This document shows, in pieces, positions 26,350 through 36,791 of a DNA stretch of 64,000 nucleotides (the stretch's first letter is position 1; the number at the start of each line of letters is the position of its first letter). Both the position numbers and the translations under genes were made by a program. The DNA comes from Candidatus Gastranaerophilales bacterium (GTDB lineage: Bacteria > Cyanobacteriota > Vampirovibrionia > Gastranaerophilales > Gastranaerophilaceae), in NCBI GenBank assembly GCA_944323625.1, contig CALUTD010000012.1:1-64000 (forward strand), given 5' to 3'. Below the pieces are notes generated by a model, which did no database searches, had not been told where the DNA came from, and saw only the letters and a program-made list of their open reading frames with translations.

Positions 26350-26841
26350 TTAATAAAAATTTGCTTCTTTATATTTTCTGTATTCTGACAGTGTTGCATA
26401 AAAATCAGGCCACCAAACTCTGATGAGGCCATCTATTATTCCGACGTCATCATAATATGAACCTAAATCTCTGGGATTAATGTATTTTTTATTAAAAGTA
26501 TCATCCATCATAGGGGTCATAGGTGTTCCTCTTAGTGCAACTTTTGTACTTTCAAGTCGCAGGGCATTCACTCTTTGAGCAGGTGTTCCGCTTTGAATTT
26601 CCTGAAATAAGTCCATTTCAAGTCGTTCAATTCTGTCCATGGTATTTTCAAAGGCAAAAGAGTTGTTATAAATTCTCTTTTCTACGGTGTCTAATGCTCT
26701 ATATTGTTCAGGAGCAAGATTTACAAGTCTAGGATTATCGGCTGTATTTTCTATAACCGTATTATCATAAGCCAAAACAGAACAATGAAAAACAAAAATA
26801 ATAGCAGACAAAACAATAGATATTTTCGGCAATTTGCCCAT
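26350..26841 (-). CDS. Exported protein of unknown function
   Basis: A 163-residue protein with an N-terminal signal peptide (about 1-24). It continues with NLAPEQYRALDTVEKRIYNN and a helical stretch IERLEMDLFQEIQSGTPAQR (about 71-90), then a region ending WWPDFYATLSEYRKYKEANFY. It has the look of a small periplasmic protein with an N-terminal helical module. No catalytic motif is seen. Co-oriented with the POTRA-like gene upstream. Confidence 0.7.
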   Translation of the reverse strand: MGKLPKISIVLSAIIFVFHCSVLAYDNTVIENTADNPRLVNLAPEQYRALDTVEKRIYNNSFAFENTMDRIERLEMDLFQEIQSGTPAQRVNALRLESTKVALRGTPMTPMMDDTFNKKYINPRDLGSYYDDVGIIDGLIRVWWPDFYATLSEYRKYKEANFY

Positions 26842-26960
26842 AACACACTTCCCGTAAACTAACGAATATAATTATTCTTTTTCAGTTTACGGGTATTTAA
26901 TGATTAAAAAATCAGAAAATTGGTTATTTAGATTTAACAATTTTTGTAAATATTAAAACT

Positions 26961-27422
26961 TTATTGATTATCTTCAATAGAAATTGAATTTTTTCCGCCT
27001 TCACTGATATCAATAACAAGTTCACCATTTTCCGAGTTTTGTGAAGAAATCGTTGCGACAGCAGAATAATAACCCAATGACTGGTAATATTTCATAATAT
27101 CTTTTCTTATTTCCGCAACACTTTCGGGAGTCATGGGTTTGTTAATTTTGTCTTGAACAAGAGTCAACAATTGTTCAGATGAAACAGAGCTGTTGTTTAT
27201 GAATATGACCGATTTTAGTTCAGAATTAGATAATTTATCGGGTTCAGGGCGTGTTGTGTGAGTTATTGCACTTTTTTTAGCTCTGGTCTGTGCTTCATGG
27301 AATCTTAAATCTTTCATATATTGTGTATTCAATGCTCCTGCATCCATGCCTCCAAATTGAGAAGCTATAGACATTTGCTGCATTAATCCTGTCAAACATA
27401 GTGCAATTAAAACTTTTTTCAT
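26961..27422 (-). CDS. Exported single POTRA-like domain protein
   Basis: A 153-residue protein with a signal peptide (about 1-20). The domain at about 66-145 reads LKSVIFINNSSVSSEQLLTL, then a helix with MTPESVAEIRKDIMKYYQSL, and ends GELVIDISEGG. This matches the POTRA_2 layout found in two-partner-secretion and BamA-family proteins. There is no beta-barrel downstream, so it is a free POTRA domain. It may bind unfolded outer-membrane proteins or a barrel encoded elsewhere; that is inference. Confidence 0.7.
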   Translation of the reverse strand: MKKVLIALCLTGLMQQMSIASQFGGMDAGALNTQYMKDLRFHEAQTRAKKSAITHTTRPEPDKLSNSELKSVIFINNSSVSSEQLLTLVQDKINKPMTPESVAEIRKDIMKYYQSLGYYSAVATISSQNSENGELVIDISEGGKNSISIEDNQ

Positions 27423-27613
27423 AATTTCCTCACTCCTTTACATGAACTATTATAACATAGTCATATCCATATTTATCACTATACAAAAGCATATTTAACA
27501 ATTAACTTTATTCTCTAAACCTTATGTTGTATATTAATACAAAATGTTTATGATATAATTTTCAGTAGTATAAATATGTGTATTAATGTAAAAAATGGAA
27601 AAGGTGACACAAG

Positions 27614-28915
27614 ATGGCAGTAACAGTTGAAAAATTAGAGAATAATGAAGTTAAATTAAATATTGAAATTGAACCTTCGGTTTCATCATGGGAATACGAC
27701 AAAGCATGCAAAAGACTCGCTCAAAGAGTGAATGTTCCAGGGTTCAGACAGGGTAAAGCTCCTAAAAATATTTTGGAAAAATACGTAGGTATAGCGGCAC
27801 TTCAAAGAGAAGTTTTAGACAGTCTTCTTCCTACAATATTTGAATCCGCAATAACCGAAAATAATTTTGAACTTATTGCCCCTCCAAGTATTGAATCTTA
27901 TGAATTCGGAGAAGATAAATCATTAAAAGTTACGGCTAAATTTGAGCTTAAACCCGAAGTTAATCTTTGTGATTATAAAGGCATGGAAATAGAAGTTGAA
28001 GAATTTAAAAATGGCGATGATGTAGTTGAAAAAGAACTCCAAATTATTGCGGACAGATATTCAACTTTAAATGATGTTACGGATAGAAAAACTAATAATA
28101 CTGATATAGTAAATATAGACTTTGACGGATATGTTGACGGAGAAGAAATTAAAGGCGGTTCGGCTAAAGCATATATGCTTGATTTGGGACATTCTAATTT
28201 TATCCCGGGCTTTGCCGAACAATTGGTTGACCGTTCTCAAGGTGAAGAATTTAAAATTAATGTTAAATTCCCCGATGAATACCATGACGAAAAATTAAAA
28301 GGAAAAGATGCGGAATTTAATATTAAAATAAATGCAATAAAAGAAAAAGTTCTTCCTGAAATAAATGATGAACTTGCCAAAAAAGTTAACCAAAAATTTT
28401 CAACACTTGAAGAATTGAAAGAAGATATTAAAAAGTTTGCGGAAAATACTGCTAAAATGGAAAATGAAAAAAGAGTAGCAGCAAAAATAATGGATACTTT
28501 ACTTGAAAAAATTGATATAAATATCCAAAATCAGATGATAAACCGCGAAATACAGGCATTAATGGGAGAATTTAAACAAAGAGTTAATATGCAAGGCGGC
28601 AATTTTGACCAAATGCTTGAAAAAGAAGGTCATCAAAAAGTATATGAACAAATGAAAGAAGAAGCTGTTAAAAGAATCAAAACTTCTTTAATCATAGGTA
28701 AAATAGCACAAGAAGAAAAAATTTCCGTAACGCAGGAAGATGTTCAGAATAAAATATCTTATTTTGCACAAATTTATAATACAACAACAGATAATATAGT
28801 ATCTGAAATCCAAAAAAATATGAATATTTTGCATTCAATTAACCAGCAGATAATATCGGAAAAAGTTACAAGGTTATTAATTGATAATGCAAAAGTAAGT
28901 TATAAAAATAATTAA
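27614..28915 (+). CDS. tig: Trigger factor
   Basis: A ribosome-bound chaperone and prolyl isomerase, 433 residues. The N-terminal ribosome-binding domain carries VNVPGFRQGKAPKNILEKYVG (the GFRxGKxP signature, about 37-50). The FKBP-like domain is at about 145-235, and the C-terminal chaperone arms are helical. It heads the tig-clpP-clpX cluster, a common gene order, with 22 bases to clpP. Confidence 0.96.
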   Translation: MAVTVEKLENNEVKLNIEIEPSVSSWEYDKACKRLAQRVNVPGFRQGKAPKNILEKYVGIAALQREVLDSLLPTIFESAITENNFELIAPPSIESYEFGEDKSLKVTAKFELKPEVNLCDYKGMEIEVEEFKNGDDVVEKELQIIADRYSTLNDVTDRKTNNTDIVNIDFDGYVDGEEIKGGSAKAYMLDLGHSNFIPGFAEQLVDRSQGEEFKINVKFPDEYHDEKLKGKDAEFNIKINAIKEKVLPEINDELAKKVNQKFSTLEELKEDIKKFAENTAKMENEKRVAAKIMDTLLEKIDINIQNQMINREIQALMGEFKQRVNMQGGNFDQMLEKEGHQKVYEQMKEEAVKRIKTSLIIGKIAQEEKISVTQEDVQNKISYFAQIYNTTTDNIVSEIQKNMNILHSINQQIISEKVTRLLIDNAKVSYKNN

Positions 28916-28937
28916 TGAAGGTTAGAAAGGCAAAAAT

Positions 28938-29546
28938 ATGAGTTTTGTACCGGTAGTAATTGAACAATCGAGCAGAGGAGAAAGATCATTCGATATTTTC
29001 TCAAGATTATTGAGGGAAAGAATAATCTTTTTAGGTACTCCGATTGATGATATGGTTGCAAATTTAATTGTTGCGCAGTTGTTATTATTAGACAGTGAAA
29101 ATCCCGAAAAAGATATAATGTTATATATAAACTCTCCGGGAGGAAGTGTAACTGCAGGGTTTGCAATATATGATACAATGCAGCATATAAGAGCGGATGT
29201 TTCAACAATTTGTTTGGGACAGGCTGCTTCAATGGGCGCATTTTTACTTTCATCGGGAACGCCCGGAAAGAGAATGGCGCTTCCTCATTCAAGAGTATTG
29301 ATTCACCAGCCTTTAGGCGGTGCACAAGGTCAAGCTACCGATATTGAAATTCAAGCTGCCGAAATTATCAGAATTAAAAAATCATTAAATGAAATTTTGG
29401 CTAAAAATACAGGTCAATCTATCAAGAAAATAGAAAAAGATACTGACAGGGACTACATCATGACTCCTGAAGAAGCTTTAGAATACGGAATGATTGATAA
29501 AGTAGTAACTGCAAATACAACGCCAAAACCAAGTCAGGAGATATAA
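28938..29546 (+). CDS. clpP: ATP-dependent Clp protease proteolytic subunit
   Basis: Serine protease forming the two-ring ClpP barrel. The 202 residues show the catalytic Ser in [14 protein letters not shown] and the His in [14 protein letters not shown]; the Asp follows in the [10 protein letters not shown] stretch. Its length is standard. clpX starts three bases after its stop, so protease and unfoldase are made together. Confidence 0.98.
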   Translation: MSFVPVVIEQSSRGERSFDIFSRLLRERIIFLGTPIDDMVANLIVAQLLLLDSENPEKDIMLYINSPGGSVTAGFAIYDTMQHIRADVSTICLGQAASMGAFLLSSGTPGKRMALPHSRVLIHQPLGGAQGQATDIEIQAAEIIRIKKSLNEILAKNTGQSIKKIEKDTDRDYIMTPEEALEYGMIDKVVTANTTPKPSQEI

Positions 29547-29549
29547 TTA

Positions 29550-30893
29550 ATGGCAGCAATGGATGACAGTCGTTTAAAATGTTCATTTTGCGGTAAAACA
29601 CAAGAACAGGTAAAAAAACTTATTGCAGGTCCTGATGTGTATATCTGTGATGAGTGTGTTGAATTGTGTAATGAAATTTTGGATGAAGAATTTCTTGAAA
29701 ATAAGGGCAAAACCGAAGAGTCTGAAATAAAAGAAACGGACATTACAAAAGTGCCAAAACCGCATGAAATTAAGGCTTATTTGGATGAATATATTATCGG
29801 CCAGGATGATGCAAAGAAAGTTTTGGCGGTAGCTGTTTATAACCACTATAAACGAATTGCGCATAATGCTTCTACCGATGAAAAACAAGTTGAAATCCAA
29901 AAAAGTAATATTTTGTTAGTAGGTCCTACGGGAAGCGGAAAAACTTTATTAGCTCAAACACTTGCAAAAATGCTTGATGTTCCGTTTGCTATTGCCGATG
30001 CAACTACATTAACTGAAGCGGGTTATGTAGGTGATGATGTTGAAAATATCTTATTAAGACTATATCAGAGTGCCGATTTTGATGCTCAAAAAGCTGAAAG
30101 AGGTATTATTTATATAGACGAAATAGATAAGATATCAAGAAAATCCGAAAATACAAGTATAACAAGAGATGTATCGGGTGAAGGTGTACAACAGGCATTG
30201 TTAAAAATGATAGAAGGTACTGTTGCAAATGTTCCGCCGCAAGGAGGCAGAAAACACCCTCATCAGGAATTCATTCAAATAAATACTGCAAACATATTGT
30301 TTATTGTTGGCGGTGCGTTTGTAGGATTGGATAAAATAGTAGAAAGAAGAGCCGGAGATTCAACAACTATCGGTTTTGGGGCAAAAGCACCGAGAACTCA
30401 AGCCGAAAAAGAACTTGAAGCTCAAAAATTATTGAAAAAACTTCAGCCCGAAGACTTACTAAAATTTGGTATGATTCCTGAATTTATCGGTCGTATTCCT
30501 GTTTATGCAGTTTTAGATCCATTGGAAGAATCAACATTGAAAAATATTTTGACACAACCAAAAAATGCATTGTTGAAACAATATCAATGTTTATTAAATA
30601 TGGATGGCGTTGAATTAAAATTTGAACCCGAAGCTATTGATTTAATTGCTTCTGAAGCAATTAAACGCAAAACAGGTGCAAGGGCTTTGAGATCAATTGT
30701 TGAAGAAATAATGATGGATATTATGTATGCACTTCCTTCTCAGGAAAATGTAAAAGAGTTTACCGTAACTGCTGATATGGTAAAGAAGAAAAGTGAAGGA
30801 AACGGCGAAGTAATTAAACTTCCTACAAAAAATGAAGAAGGAAAACCCGAAATTCTTCAACCTAAATTAAAAGCGACCGAAGAAATAGCATAA
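29550..30893 (+). CDS. clpX: ATP-dependent Clp protease ATP-binding subunit ClpX
   Basis: AAA+ unfoldase that feeds ClpP. The 447 residues begin with the four-Cys zinc-binding domain ([16 protein letters not shown]). Walker A ([12 protein letters not shown]), Walker B (IIYIDEIDK), the pore loop GYVGDD and IGF loop residues TIGFGAKA follow. A strong terminator follows the stop at once. Confidence 0.98.
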   Translation: MAAMDDSRLKCSFCGKTQEQVKKLIAGPDVYICDECVELCNEILDEEFLENKGKTEESEIKETDITKVPKPHEIKAYLDEYIIGQDDAKKVLAVAVYNHYKRIAHNASTDEKQVEIQKSNILLVGPTGSGKTLLAQTLAKMLDVPFAIADATTLTEAGYVGDDVENILLRLYQSADFDAQKAERGIIYIDEIDKISRKSENTSITRDVSGEGVQQALLKMIEGTVANVPPQGGRKHPHQEFIQINTANILFIVGGAFVGLDKIVERRAGDSTTIGFGAKAPRTQAEKELEAQKLLKKLQPEDLLKFGMIPEFIGRIPVYAVLDPLEESTLKNILTQPKNALLKQYQCLLNMDGVELKFEPEAIDLIASEAIKRKTGARALRSIVEEIMMDIMYALPSQENVKEFTVTADMVKKKSEGNGEVIKLPTKNEEGKPEILQPKLKATEEIA

Positions 30894-30894
30894 A

Positions 30895-30926
30895 AAAAGC
30901 CCTCTTTTATAAGAGGGCTTTTTTGT
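30895..30926 (+). terminator. Intrinsic terminator after clpX
   Basis: AAAAGCCCTCTT and AAGAGGGCTTTTTT form a GC-containing stem with a short TTAT loop and a T-run. It ends the tig-clpP-clpX unit. A second small palindrome, ACCGGCTTAGCCGGT, follows at about 30951-30965, near the end of the convergent ilvD. Confidence 0.92.
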
Positions 30927-30973
30927 GGTTGTAATAAAAAGAAATAATTCACCGGCTTAGCCGGTTATCAAGA

Positions 30974-32638
30974 TTATATACTTGTAACAGCCCCTTTATC
31001 TGCAGAAGCAACAACTGCTGCATAACGTTTTAAGTACCCCTTTTTAACTTTTACGGGCAGAGGTTTAAAGTTTTTCATCCTTTGTTCTATTGTTTTTTCA
31101 TCAACTTTCAAAGTCAGTTCACGTTTTGGAATATTAATATATATTTCATCCCCGTCCTCAACAATACCGATAATACCGCCAGCCGGAGCTTCAGGAGAAA
31201 TATGCCCTATACATAAGCCTCTTGTTCCGCCTGAAAATCTTCCGTCTGTAATTAAAGCAACTTGTTTCCCCAATCCTTTACCGACAATGGCAGAAGTTGG
31301 CGAGAGCATTTCACGCATGCCCGGGCCGCCTTTTGGGCCTTCGTATCTTATAACAACAACATCACCTGCTTTGATTTTATCTTCCATTATTGCATTCATT
31401 GCATCTTCTTCACTGTTAAAAGTTTTTGCTTTCCCAGTAAATTCAAGACATTCTTTTTCAACACCTGAAATTTTAACGACTGCGCCATTCGGTGCTAAAT
31501 TTCCGTGAAGTACTGCTAGTCCCGGGTTTGAAGTAACAGGGTCTGAAACAGGTCTTATAACTTCATTATCGCACCAAATTTCAGAAGCTGCTATTTCGGA
31601 GAGTTTAATACCTGAAACACCTGTTGTATCATTCATTTCGGGAATATTTTTATATAATGTTTTTAATACGGCAGGAATGCCGCCCGCATTATCAAGGTCT
31701 GTCATTGTTTTAGCGGCGGAAGGGTCAAGCTTAATAATTTGAGGTACTTTAAAGCTTAACTCTTCAAAATCTTTAAGAGTAATGTCAACACCGGCTTCAT
31801 TTGCTATTGCAAGGAGGTGAAGTATTGAATTTGTTGAACCTCCGAGTGCTAAATCAACAATTATTGCGTTTCTTATTGAATCTTTTGTAATTATTGAAGA
31901 TGGGCGAATGTCTTTTTCAATTAATTCATTAATTACAACTCCCGAGTCAAAAGCTATGCGGCGTGTTTTAGCGCTTACCGCTGCCGATGTGGCACATCCG
32001 GGAAGGCTCATACCCATAACCTCGGTTAAACAAGCCATCGTATTAGCTGTATATAACCCCTGGCATGCGCCTTGTGACGGGCATGAAGTAATTTCCATGG
32101 CTTTGAGCATTTTCTCATCAATTTCTCCGCTCGTGTATTTTCCTACAGCTTCAAAAGTTCCTCTAATCATTGTCAAAGTGTGGTTTTGGCATTTTCCGTC
32201 AAGCATAGGACCGACTGTAACAACAATGCAAGGGATATCAAGCCTTGCCGCTGCCATAATCATGCCGGGTGTAATTTTATCGCAGTTTGTTAATAAAACA
32301 AGACCGTCAAGTTTATGCGCCGTAGCAACAGATTCAACGCAATCGGCAATTAAATCACGAGATGGAAGTGAATAGTTCATACCGCTATGGCCCATTGCAA
32401 TTCCGTCACATATAGCGGGAACTCCGAATATAAAAGCTTGTCCTCCGCCGGAGTGGATACCTTTTTCAATTTGGCGTTCAATTTCTCTCATACCGCTATG
32501 GCCGGGAACTAAATCGGAAAAGCTGCTTGCTATTCCTATGAATCTTTTATTCATTTGTTTTTCACTCACACCGGTTGCATATAAAAGTGACCTGTGTGGA
32601 GTTCTTTGTAAACCTTGTTTTATTTCATCACTTCTCAT
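30974..32638 (-). CDS. ilvD: Dihydroxy-acid dehydratase
   Basis: Iron-sulfur dehydratase of the branched-chain amino acid pathway, giving 2-keto-isovalerate and 2-keto-3-methylvalerate. The 554 residues contain the cluster ligands and signatures [28 protein letters not shown] and [15 protein letters not shown]. Its length is normal. It is monocistronic, convergent with clpX; no other ilv genes lie nearby. Confidence 0.97.
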   Translation of the reverse strand: MRSDEIKQGLQRTPHRSLLYATGVSEKQMNKRFIGIASSFSDLVPGHSGMREIERQIEKGIHSGGGQAFIFGVPAICDGIAMGHSGMNYSLPSRDLIADCVESVATAHKLDGLVLLTNCDKITPGMIMAAARLDIPCIVVTVGPMLDGKCQNHTLTMIRGTFEAVGKYTSGEIDEKMLKAMEITSCPSQGACQGLYTANTMACLTEVMGMSLPGCATSAAVSAKTRRIAFDSGVVINELIEKDIRPSSIITKDSIRNAIIVDLALGGSTNSILHLLAIANEAGVDITLKDFEELSFKVPQIIKLDPSAAKTMTDLDNAGGIPAVLKTLYKNIPEMNDTTGVSGIKLSEIAASEIWCDNEVIRPVSDPVTSNPGLAVLHGNLAPNGAVVKISGVEKECLEFTGKAKTFNSEEDAMNAIMEDKIKAGDVVVIRYEGPKGGPGMREMLSPTSAIVGKGLGKQVALITDGRFSGGTRGLCIGHISPEAPAGGIIGIVEDGDEIYINIPKRELTLKVDEKTIEQRMKNFKPLPVKVKKGYLKRYAAVVASADKGAVTSI

Positions 32639-32693
32639 TTTTATCTCCTTGATTTTCTTGCTAAAAATATCATACCAAAGAGAATTGATTTTG

Positions 32694-33393
32694 TTAAATT
32701 TCTGTTAATACATTTATTGTACAACCTGCCCCATTCATTGTATTTGAAGATGTTGAAGCACAATATTCATTATTTTCTGAATAATAATCAGTTCCTTTTG
32801 CTCCCATTGGTAAGAGTTCACCGTTATTCATAATTTGAAACATAAAAAGATCTTTGCCTAATCTGTTAGGTTTTTTACCGATTCCGTTTACATCAACAGA
32901 AATATATGTTCTTACAGATGAACCATTTTCTAAAAGTATCAAGCTTCCGTCATTTAATACGAATTGTCCGTCATCAAACTTACTTAAATCGATTTGAATA
33001 CCAGAGTATGTTTTGTATGTTTTTGAACTTTTTTCGTCTGCTCCATAATTTTTTATGCAAGAATTTTCAACATCAGTTGAACCGTAACCGCAATCGAACA
33101 TTACATTAAGGTATTTCATTAATATTGTTTTTAAAGTATGTTGTCCTAAATCTGAACTCGTAATTCTCTCTCCGTTTTCAACTTGATATTTATCGAGAGC
33201 TTGTTTTAAAACCGAGTAATTTTTCTTTAATGATGATTTTATTGCTTGATTTTGGTAATTTGCAAATATTACAGGTACTGTTATGGATGCAATAATTCCG
33301 ATGATAACTAATGTTATTAATACTTCTGAAAGTGTAAAAGATTTTTTACTTAAAAATCCCCCCCCCCGTGCTAAATTTGCAATTTTTCAACAT
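32694..33393 (-). CDS. Pilin-like protein with poly-G leader; out of frame as sequenced (locus 3, 10 G)
   Basis: A more diverged member of the poly-G pilin set. The leader starts at 33393 and reads MLKNCKFST before a run of 10 G (33358-33367 on the given strand as C). As sequenced it stops at 33348-33346. The pilin frame has no start codon before [20 protein letters not shown]. With 9 G the two join to 232 residues with an 18-residue leader. In-frame removal of one G gives [11 protein letters not shown] before the cleavage motif. The body contains [17 protein letters not shown] but lacks the WExKDDYP ending of its relatives. The Met at 33119 is far inside the body. Confidence 0.78.
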
Positions 33394-33420
33394 TTTTAAT
33401 ACTCCTTTATTGTTATTTAT

Positions 33421-33449
33421 ATTATAACTGTATATTTTATTTTTTTCAA
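33421..33449 (-). promoter_or_regulatory. Promoter of poly-G pilin locus 3
   Basis: On the minus strand TTGAAA (33449-33444), a 17-base spacer and TATAAT (33426-33421), followed by AATAAAGGAGT and the leader ATG. Confidence 0.6.
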
Positions 33450-33612
33450 TAAAGGTTTTCAGAGCGAAAAGAATAGCATAGCAAAATGCGATACTGGATT
33501 AATTATATTATCCGACTGTACAACATAATTATTATCAAAAGGGTAATAGATTTTAAAATAATTCCGTTTCATTATTGATATGTGAAGAATTTGTTCAGAA
33601 AAGGAAAATCAG

Positions 33613-34899
33613 ATGATTGAGGAATTAAAAGTAAAAGAATCTATGAACATTAAGTTTGAGAATTTTGTTGATACACTTGCGGGTGAAGATTTATTAGATA
33701 AAACACAGCGGGTAAATAAAGTACTTGAAAGCGGTGTAATGACTGGGAATGAAGCATTGGGTATGGTTACAATGAATAAGGTTCAACCGTATTCTCAAAT
33801 TAAAGAAAAGGATGGAAAAATACATCCTGTTATAATGTTGGGGTCAAATTCTTACTTGAATTTATCAACTCACCCAAAAGTAATGCAAGGTGCTCAAGAA
33901 GCATTGGAGCGTTTTGGTTATGGAATGGGTGCTGTATCGAATTATGCCGGAATAACTGATATACATAAAGAATTAGAAAAACGGATTGCGGATTTTTACG
34001 GAACGGAAGATTCAATTGTATTTGCAAGCGGATACGGGGCTAATGTCGGAATTATTTCCGCTCTTTGCGGAAAAAATGATGTAATAATAAACGATTCGGC
34101 AAATCATGCTTCTATTTTTGACGGATGTTTATTATCAGGCGCGGAAGTTAAAATTTATCCACATAGAAATATGAAATATTTGGAAAAAATTCTATCCAAA
34201 ATTCCCGATTATAAAACCGGCAGATTGATTATAACAGACGGAGTGTTTTCAATGGATGGTGATATAGCGCCATTAAATGAAATAACAAAACTGGCAAAAA
34301 AATATAAAGCACGGGTTATGGTTGATGATGCTCATGGGTTGGGAGTAGTAGGAAAGACCGGACGCGGTTCATCTCAGCATTGTAATACGGAAAGGTTAAT
34401 TGATTTAAATGTGGGAATGTTAAGTAAAGCGCCCGGCGGGCTTGGAGGATACTGTGCGGCATCAAAAGAAGTTATACAATATTTAAGACTTTATGCAAGA
34501 AGTTATTTTTTCTCTACTGCACTTCCGGCTTCAGTTGCGGGAGGATTAAACGAAACTTTTAAATTGTTTGAAACAGATTCTGCAGGAAGAGAACAATTAT
34601 GGATTAATATAGAATATCTTAAACGTAAGCTTGTTCAAAACGGATTTGATATAGGACATTCTCAATCGGCCATTATTCCCGTTATGATTTATAATGAACC
34701 TGTTTTATTTGAAATGTATGACAGACTAAGAAAACTGGGGGTGTATGTAAATATAGTAACATATCCTGCAGTCAGAAGAAAAGAATGCCGCCTGCGGCTT
34801 TGTGTTATGAAAGATTTGACTTTTGAACAAATAGATAAAGCAGTTGAAATTATGACTGATTTGGCAAAAGAATTCGGGGTAATAAATAATTTAGTGTGA
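33613..34899 (+). CDS. Alpha-oxoamine synthase family PLP enzyme (BioF/KBL/serine palmitoyltransferase-like)
   Basis: A 428-residue PLP enzyme that condenses an amino acid with an acyl-CoA or acyl carrier. It has LGSNSYLNLSTHPKV, the substrate region YGMGAVSNYAGITDIHKELE, VDDAHGLGVVGKTGRG, and a PLP lysine in GMLSKAPGGLGGYC. It carries about 45 extra N-terminal residues compared with BioF. The biotin neighbours bioA/B/D are absent, so biotin synthesis, threonine degradation, a sphingolipid-like lipid or an autoinducer are all possible. It is monocistronic and divergent from a pilin locus. Confidence 0.85.
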   Translation: MIEELKVKESMNIKFENFVDTLAGEDLLDKTQRVNKVLESGVMTGNEALGMVTMNKVQPYSQIKEKDGKIHPVIMLGSNSYLNLSTHPKVMQGAQEALERFGYGMGAVSNYAGITDIHKELEKRIADFYGTEDSIVFASGYGANVGIISALCGKNDVIINDSANHASIFDGCLLSGAEVKIYPHRNMKYLEKILSKIPDYKTGRLIITDGVFSMDGDIAPLNEITKLAKKYKARVMVDDAHGLGVVGKTGRGSSQHCNTERLIDLNVGMLSKAPGGLGGYCAASKEVIQYLRLYARSYFFSTALPASVAGGLNETFKLFETDSAGREQLWINIEYLKRKLVQNGFDIGHSQSAIIPVMIYNEPVLFEMYDRLRKLGVYVNIVTYPAVRRKECRLRLCVMKDLTFEQIDKAVEIMTDLAKEFGVINNLV

Positions 34900-34977
34900 A
34901 ATATTTTTCAAAATATATAGTTTTAATTTTGCTGTTATAATATTGGCAAACTTGTTTTTCTGTAATACACTAGGATT

Positions 34978-36780
34978 ATGAAATACATAGAAAATGTCAG
35001 AAATTTTTGTATAATAGCTCATATAGACCATGGTAAATCTACACTGGCAGACAGGCTTTTGGAAAAAACAGGAACAATTCAGGAGCGTGATATGCAGGAT
35101 CAACTGCTTGATACCATGGATATTGAGCGTGAGCGCGGTATAACAATCAAACTTAATGCCGCAAGAATGAATTATAAAGCAAAAGATGGCAAAGATTATA
35201 TACTTAATCTTATAGATACTCCCGGACACGTAGATTTTTGCTATGAGGTTTCAAGGTCTTTAGCCGCTTGTGAAGGAGCACTTTTAATAGTTGATGCTAC
35301 TCAAGGGGTGGAAGCGCAAACTCTTTCAAATGTTTATCTTGCAATAGAACAGAATCTTGAAATAATTCCCGTAATAAATAAAATTGACCTTCCATCTGCA
35401 GATGTTGAACGAGTTAGAGAAGAAATTGAAGAAGTTTTGGGAATTGACGCCTCTATGGCAATACCTGTCAGCGCAAAAGAAGGAACAGGAATTGAAGATG
35501 TATTGGAGGCTGTTGTTAATTTTATTCCTCCGCCAGAAGATACTTCAGATAAGCCACTGAGGGCTTTAGTGTTTGACAGTGCTTATGATCCGTATTTGGG
35601 TACATTATGTTTTTTTAAAGTTGTTGACGGAGATATAAAACTCGGTGACAAAATAAAATTTATGGCATCGGGAAAGGTTTATGAAGTAACGGAACTCGGA
35701 TATTTGAATCCAAACAGAGTTCCGGTTAAAGCACTTAAAACCGGTGATGTAGGATATATGGGCTGTTCTATAAAAGAAATTACCCGCTTTGTAGGAGATA
35801 CAATTACTCATGTAGAAAATGGCGCTTCAGAACCTCTTGCAGGGTATAAAGAGGCTTTGCCTATGGTGTTTTCAGGCATGTATCCGGTTGATAATGACCA
35901 GTATCAGGACTTAAAAGAAGCTTTGGAAAAACTTAAATTAAATGATTCAAGTATTACTTTTGAACCTGAAACTTCTTCGGCATTGGGGTTTGGCTTCAGG
36001 TGCGGTTTTTTGGGCATGCTCCACATGGAAATTGCGCAGGAACGATTAGAAAGAGAATATAATCTTTCTTTGGTAACAACGGCGCCAAGCGTAATATACA
36101 GAGTCCATAAGACTAACGGTGAAGTTATTGAGATTGATAACCCCGCAAACCTTCCTGAGGCTCAATACCGTGATTATATTGAAGAACCTTATGTAAAAGC
36201 CTCAATTATAACTCCTAATGAGTATGTGGGATTATTGATGGAGCTTGCACAATCAAAACGCGGTATATTCCAAAATATGACATATTTGGATAAGGTCAGA
36301 GTTTCTCTGCACTATGAAATACCTTTAAGCGAAATAATTACCGATTTTTATGACCAATTAAAATCACGTTCTAAAGGATATGCAAGTTTGGATTATGAAT
36401 TTAGTGATTATAAACGTTCGGATTTGGTAAAACTCGATATTCTTCTCGCAGGAGAAGTTGTAGATGCTCTGAGTGCAATAGTTCATAAAGACAGCGCTTT
36501 TTATGTGGGGCAGAAATTGACTTCAAAATTAAAAGATATAATTCCGCGTCAAATGTTCGAAGTTGCAATACAAGCGGCAATTGGCGGAAGAATAATAGCA
36601 AGAACAAATATAAAAGCACTTAGAAAAAGCGTTTTGGATAAATGCTACGGCGGCGATATTACAAGAAAAAGAAAGCTTTTGGAAAAACAAAAACGCGGTA
36701 AAAAACGTATGAAAGCCGTAGGCCGTGTTGAAGTACCGCAAGAAGCATTTATGGCGGTTTTGAGTTTAAATGATGATTAG
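34978..36780 (+). CDS. lepA: Elongation factor 4 (LepA)
   Basis: Ribosome-associated GTPase that back-translocates or aids late ribosome assembly. The 600 residues show G1 [11 protein letters not shown]3 DTPGHVDF and G4 NKIDLP. The LepA-specific C-terminal domain ends with [20 protein letters not shown]. It heads a run with glgC (11 bases downstream) and a thioredoxin-like protein. Confidence 0.98.
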   Translation: MKYIENVRNFCIIAHIDHGKSTLADRLLEKTGTIQERDMQDQLLDTMDIERERGITIKLNAARMNYKAKDGKDYILNLIDTPGHVDFCYEVSRSLAACEGALLIVDATQGVEAQTLSNVYLAIEQNLEIIPVINKIDLPSADVERVREEIEEVLGIDASMAIPVSAKEGTGIEDVLEAVVNFIPPPEDTSDKPLRALVFDSAYDPYLGTLCFFKVVDGDIKLGDKIKFMASGKVYEVTELGYLNPNRVPVKALKTGDVGYMGCSIKEITRFVGDTITHVENGASEPLAGYKEALPMVFSGMYPVDNDQYQDLKEALEKLKLNDSSITFEPETSSALGFGFRCGFLGMLHMEIAQERLEREYNLSLVTTAPSVIYRVHKTNGEVIEIDNPANLPEAQYRDYIEEPYVKASIITPNEYVGLLMELAQSKRGIFQNMTYLDKVRVSLHYEIPLSEIITDFYDQLKSRSKGYASLDYEFSDYKRSDLVKLDILLAGEVVDALSAIVHKDSAFYVGQKLTSKLKDIIPRQMFEVAIQAAIGGRIIARTNIKALRKSVLDKCYGGDITRKRKLLEKQKRGKKRMKAVGRVEVPQEAFMAVLSLNDD

Positions 36781-36791
36781 AGGAGGTTATT

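Noticed and set aside
32694-33119. Short gene starting at 33119
   Set aside because: It is the C-terminal part of the poly-G pilin of locus 3; the upstream frame continues to the G tract.
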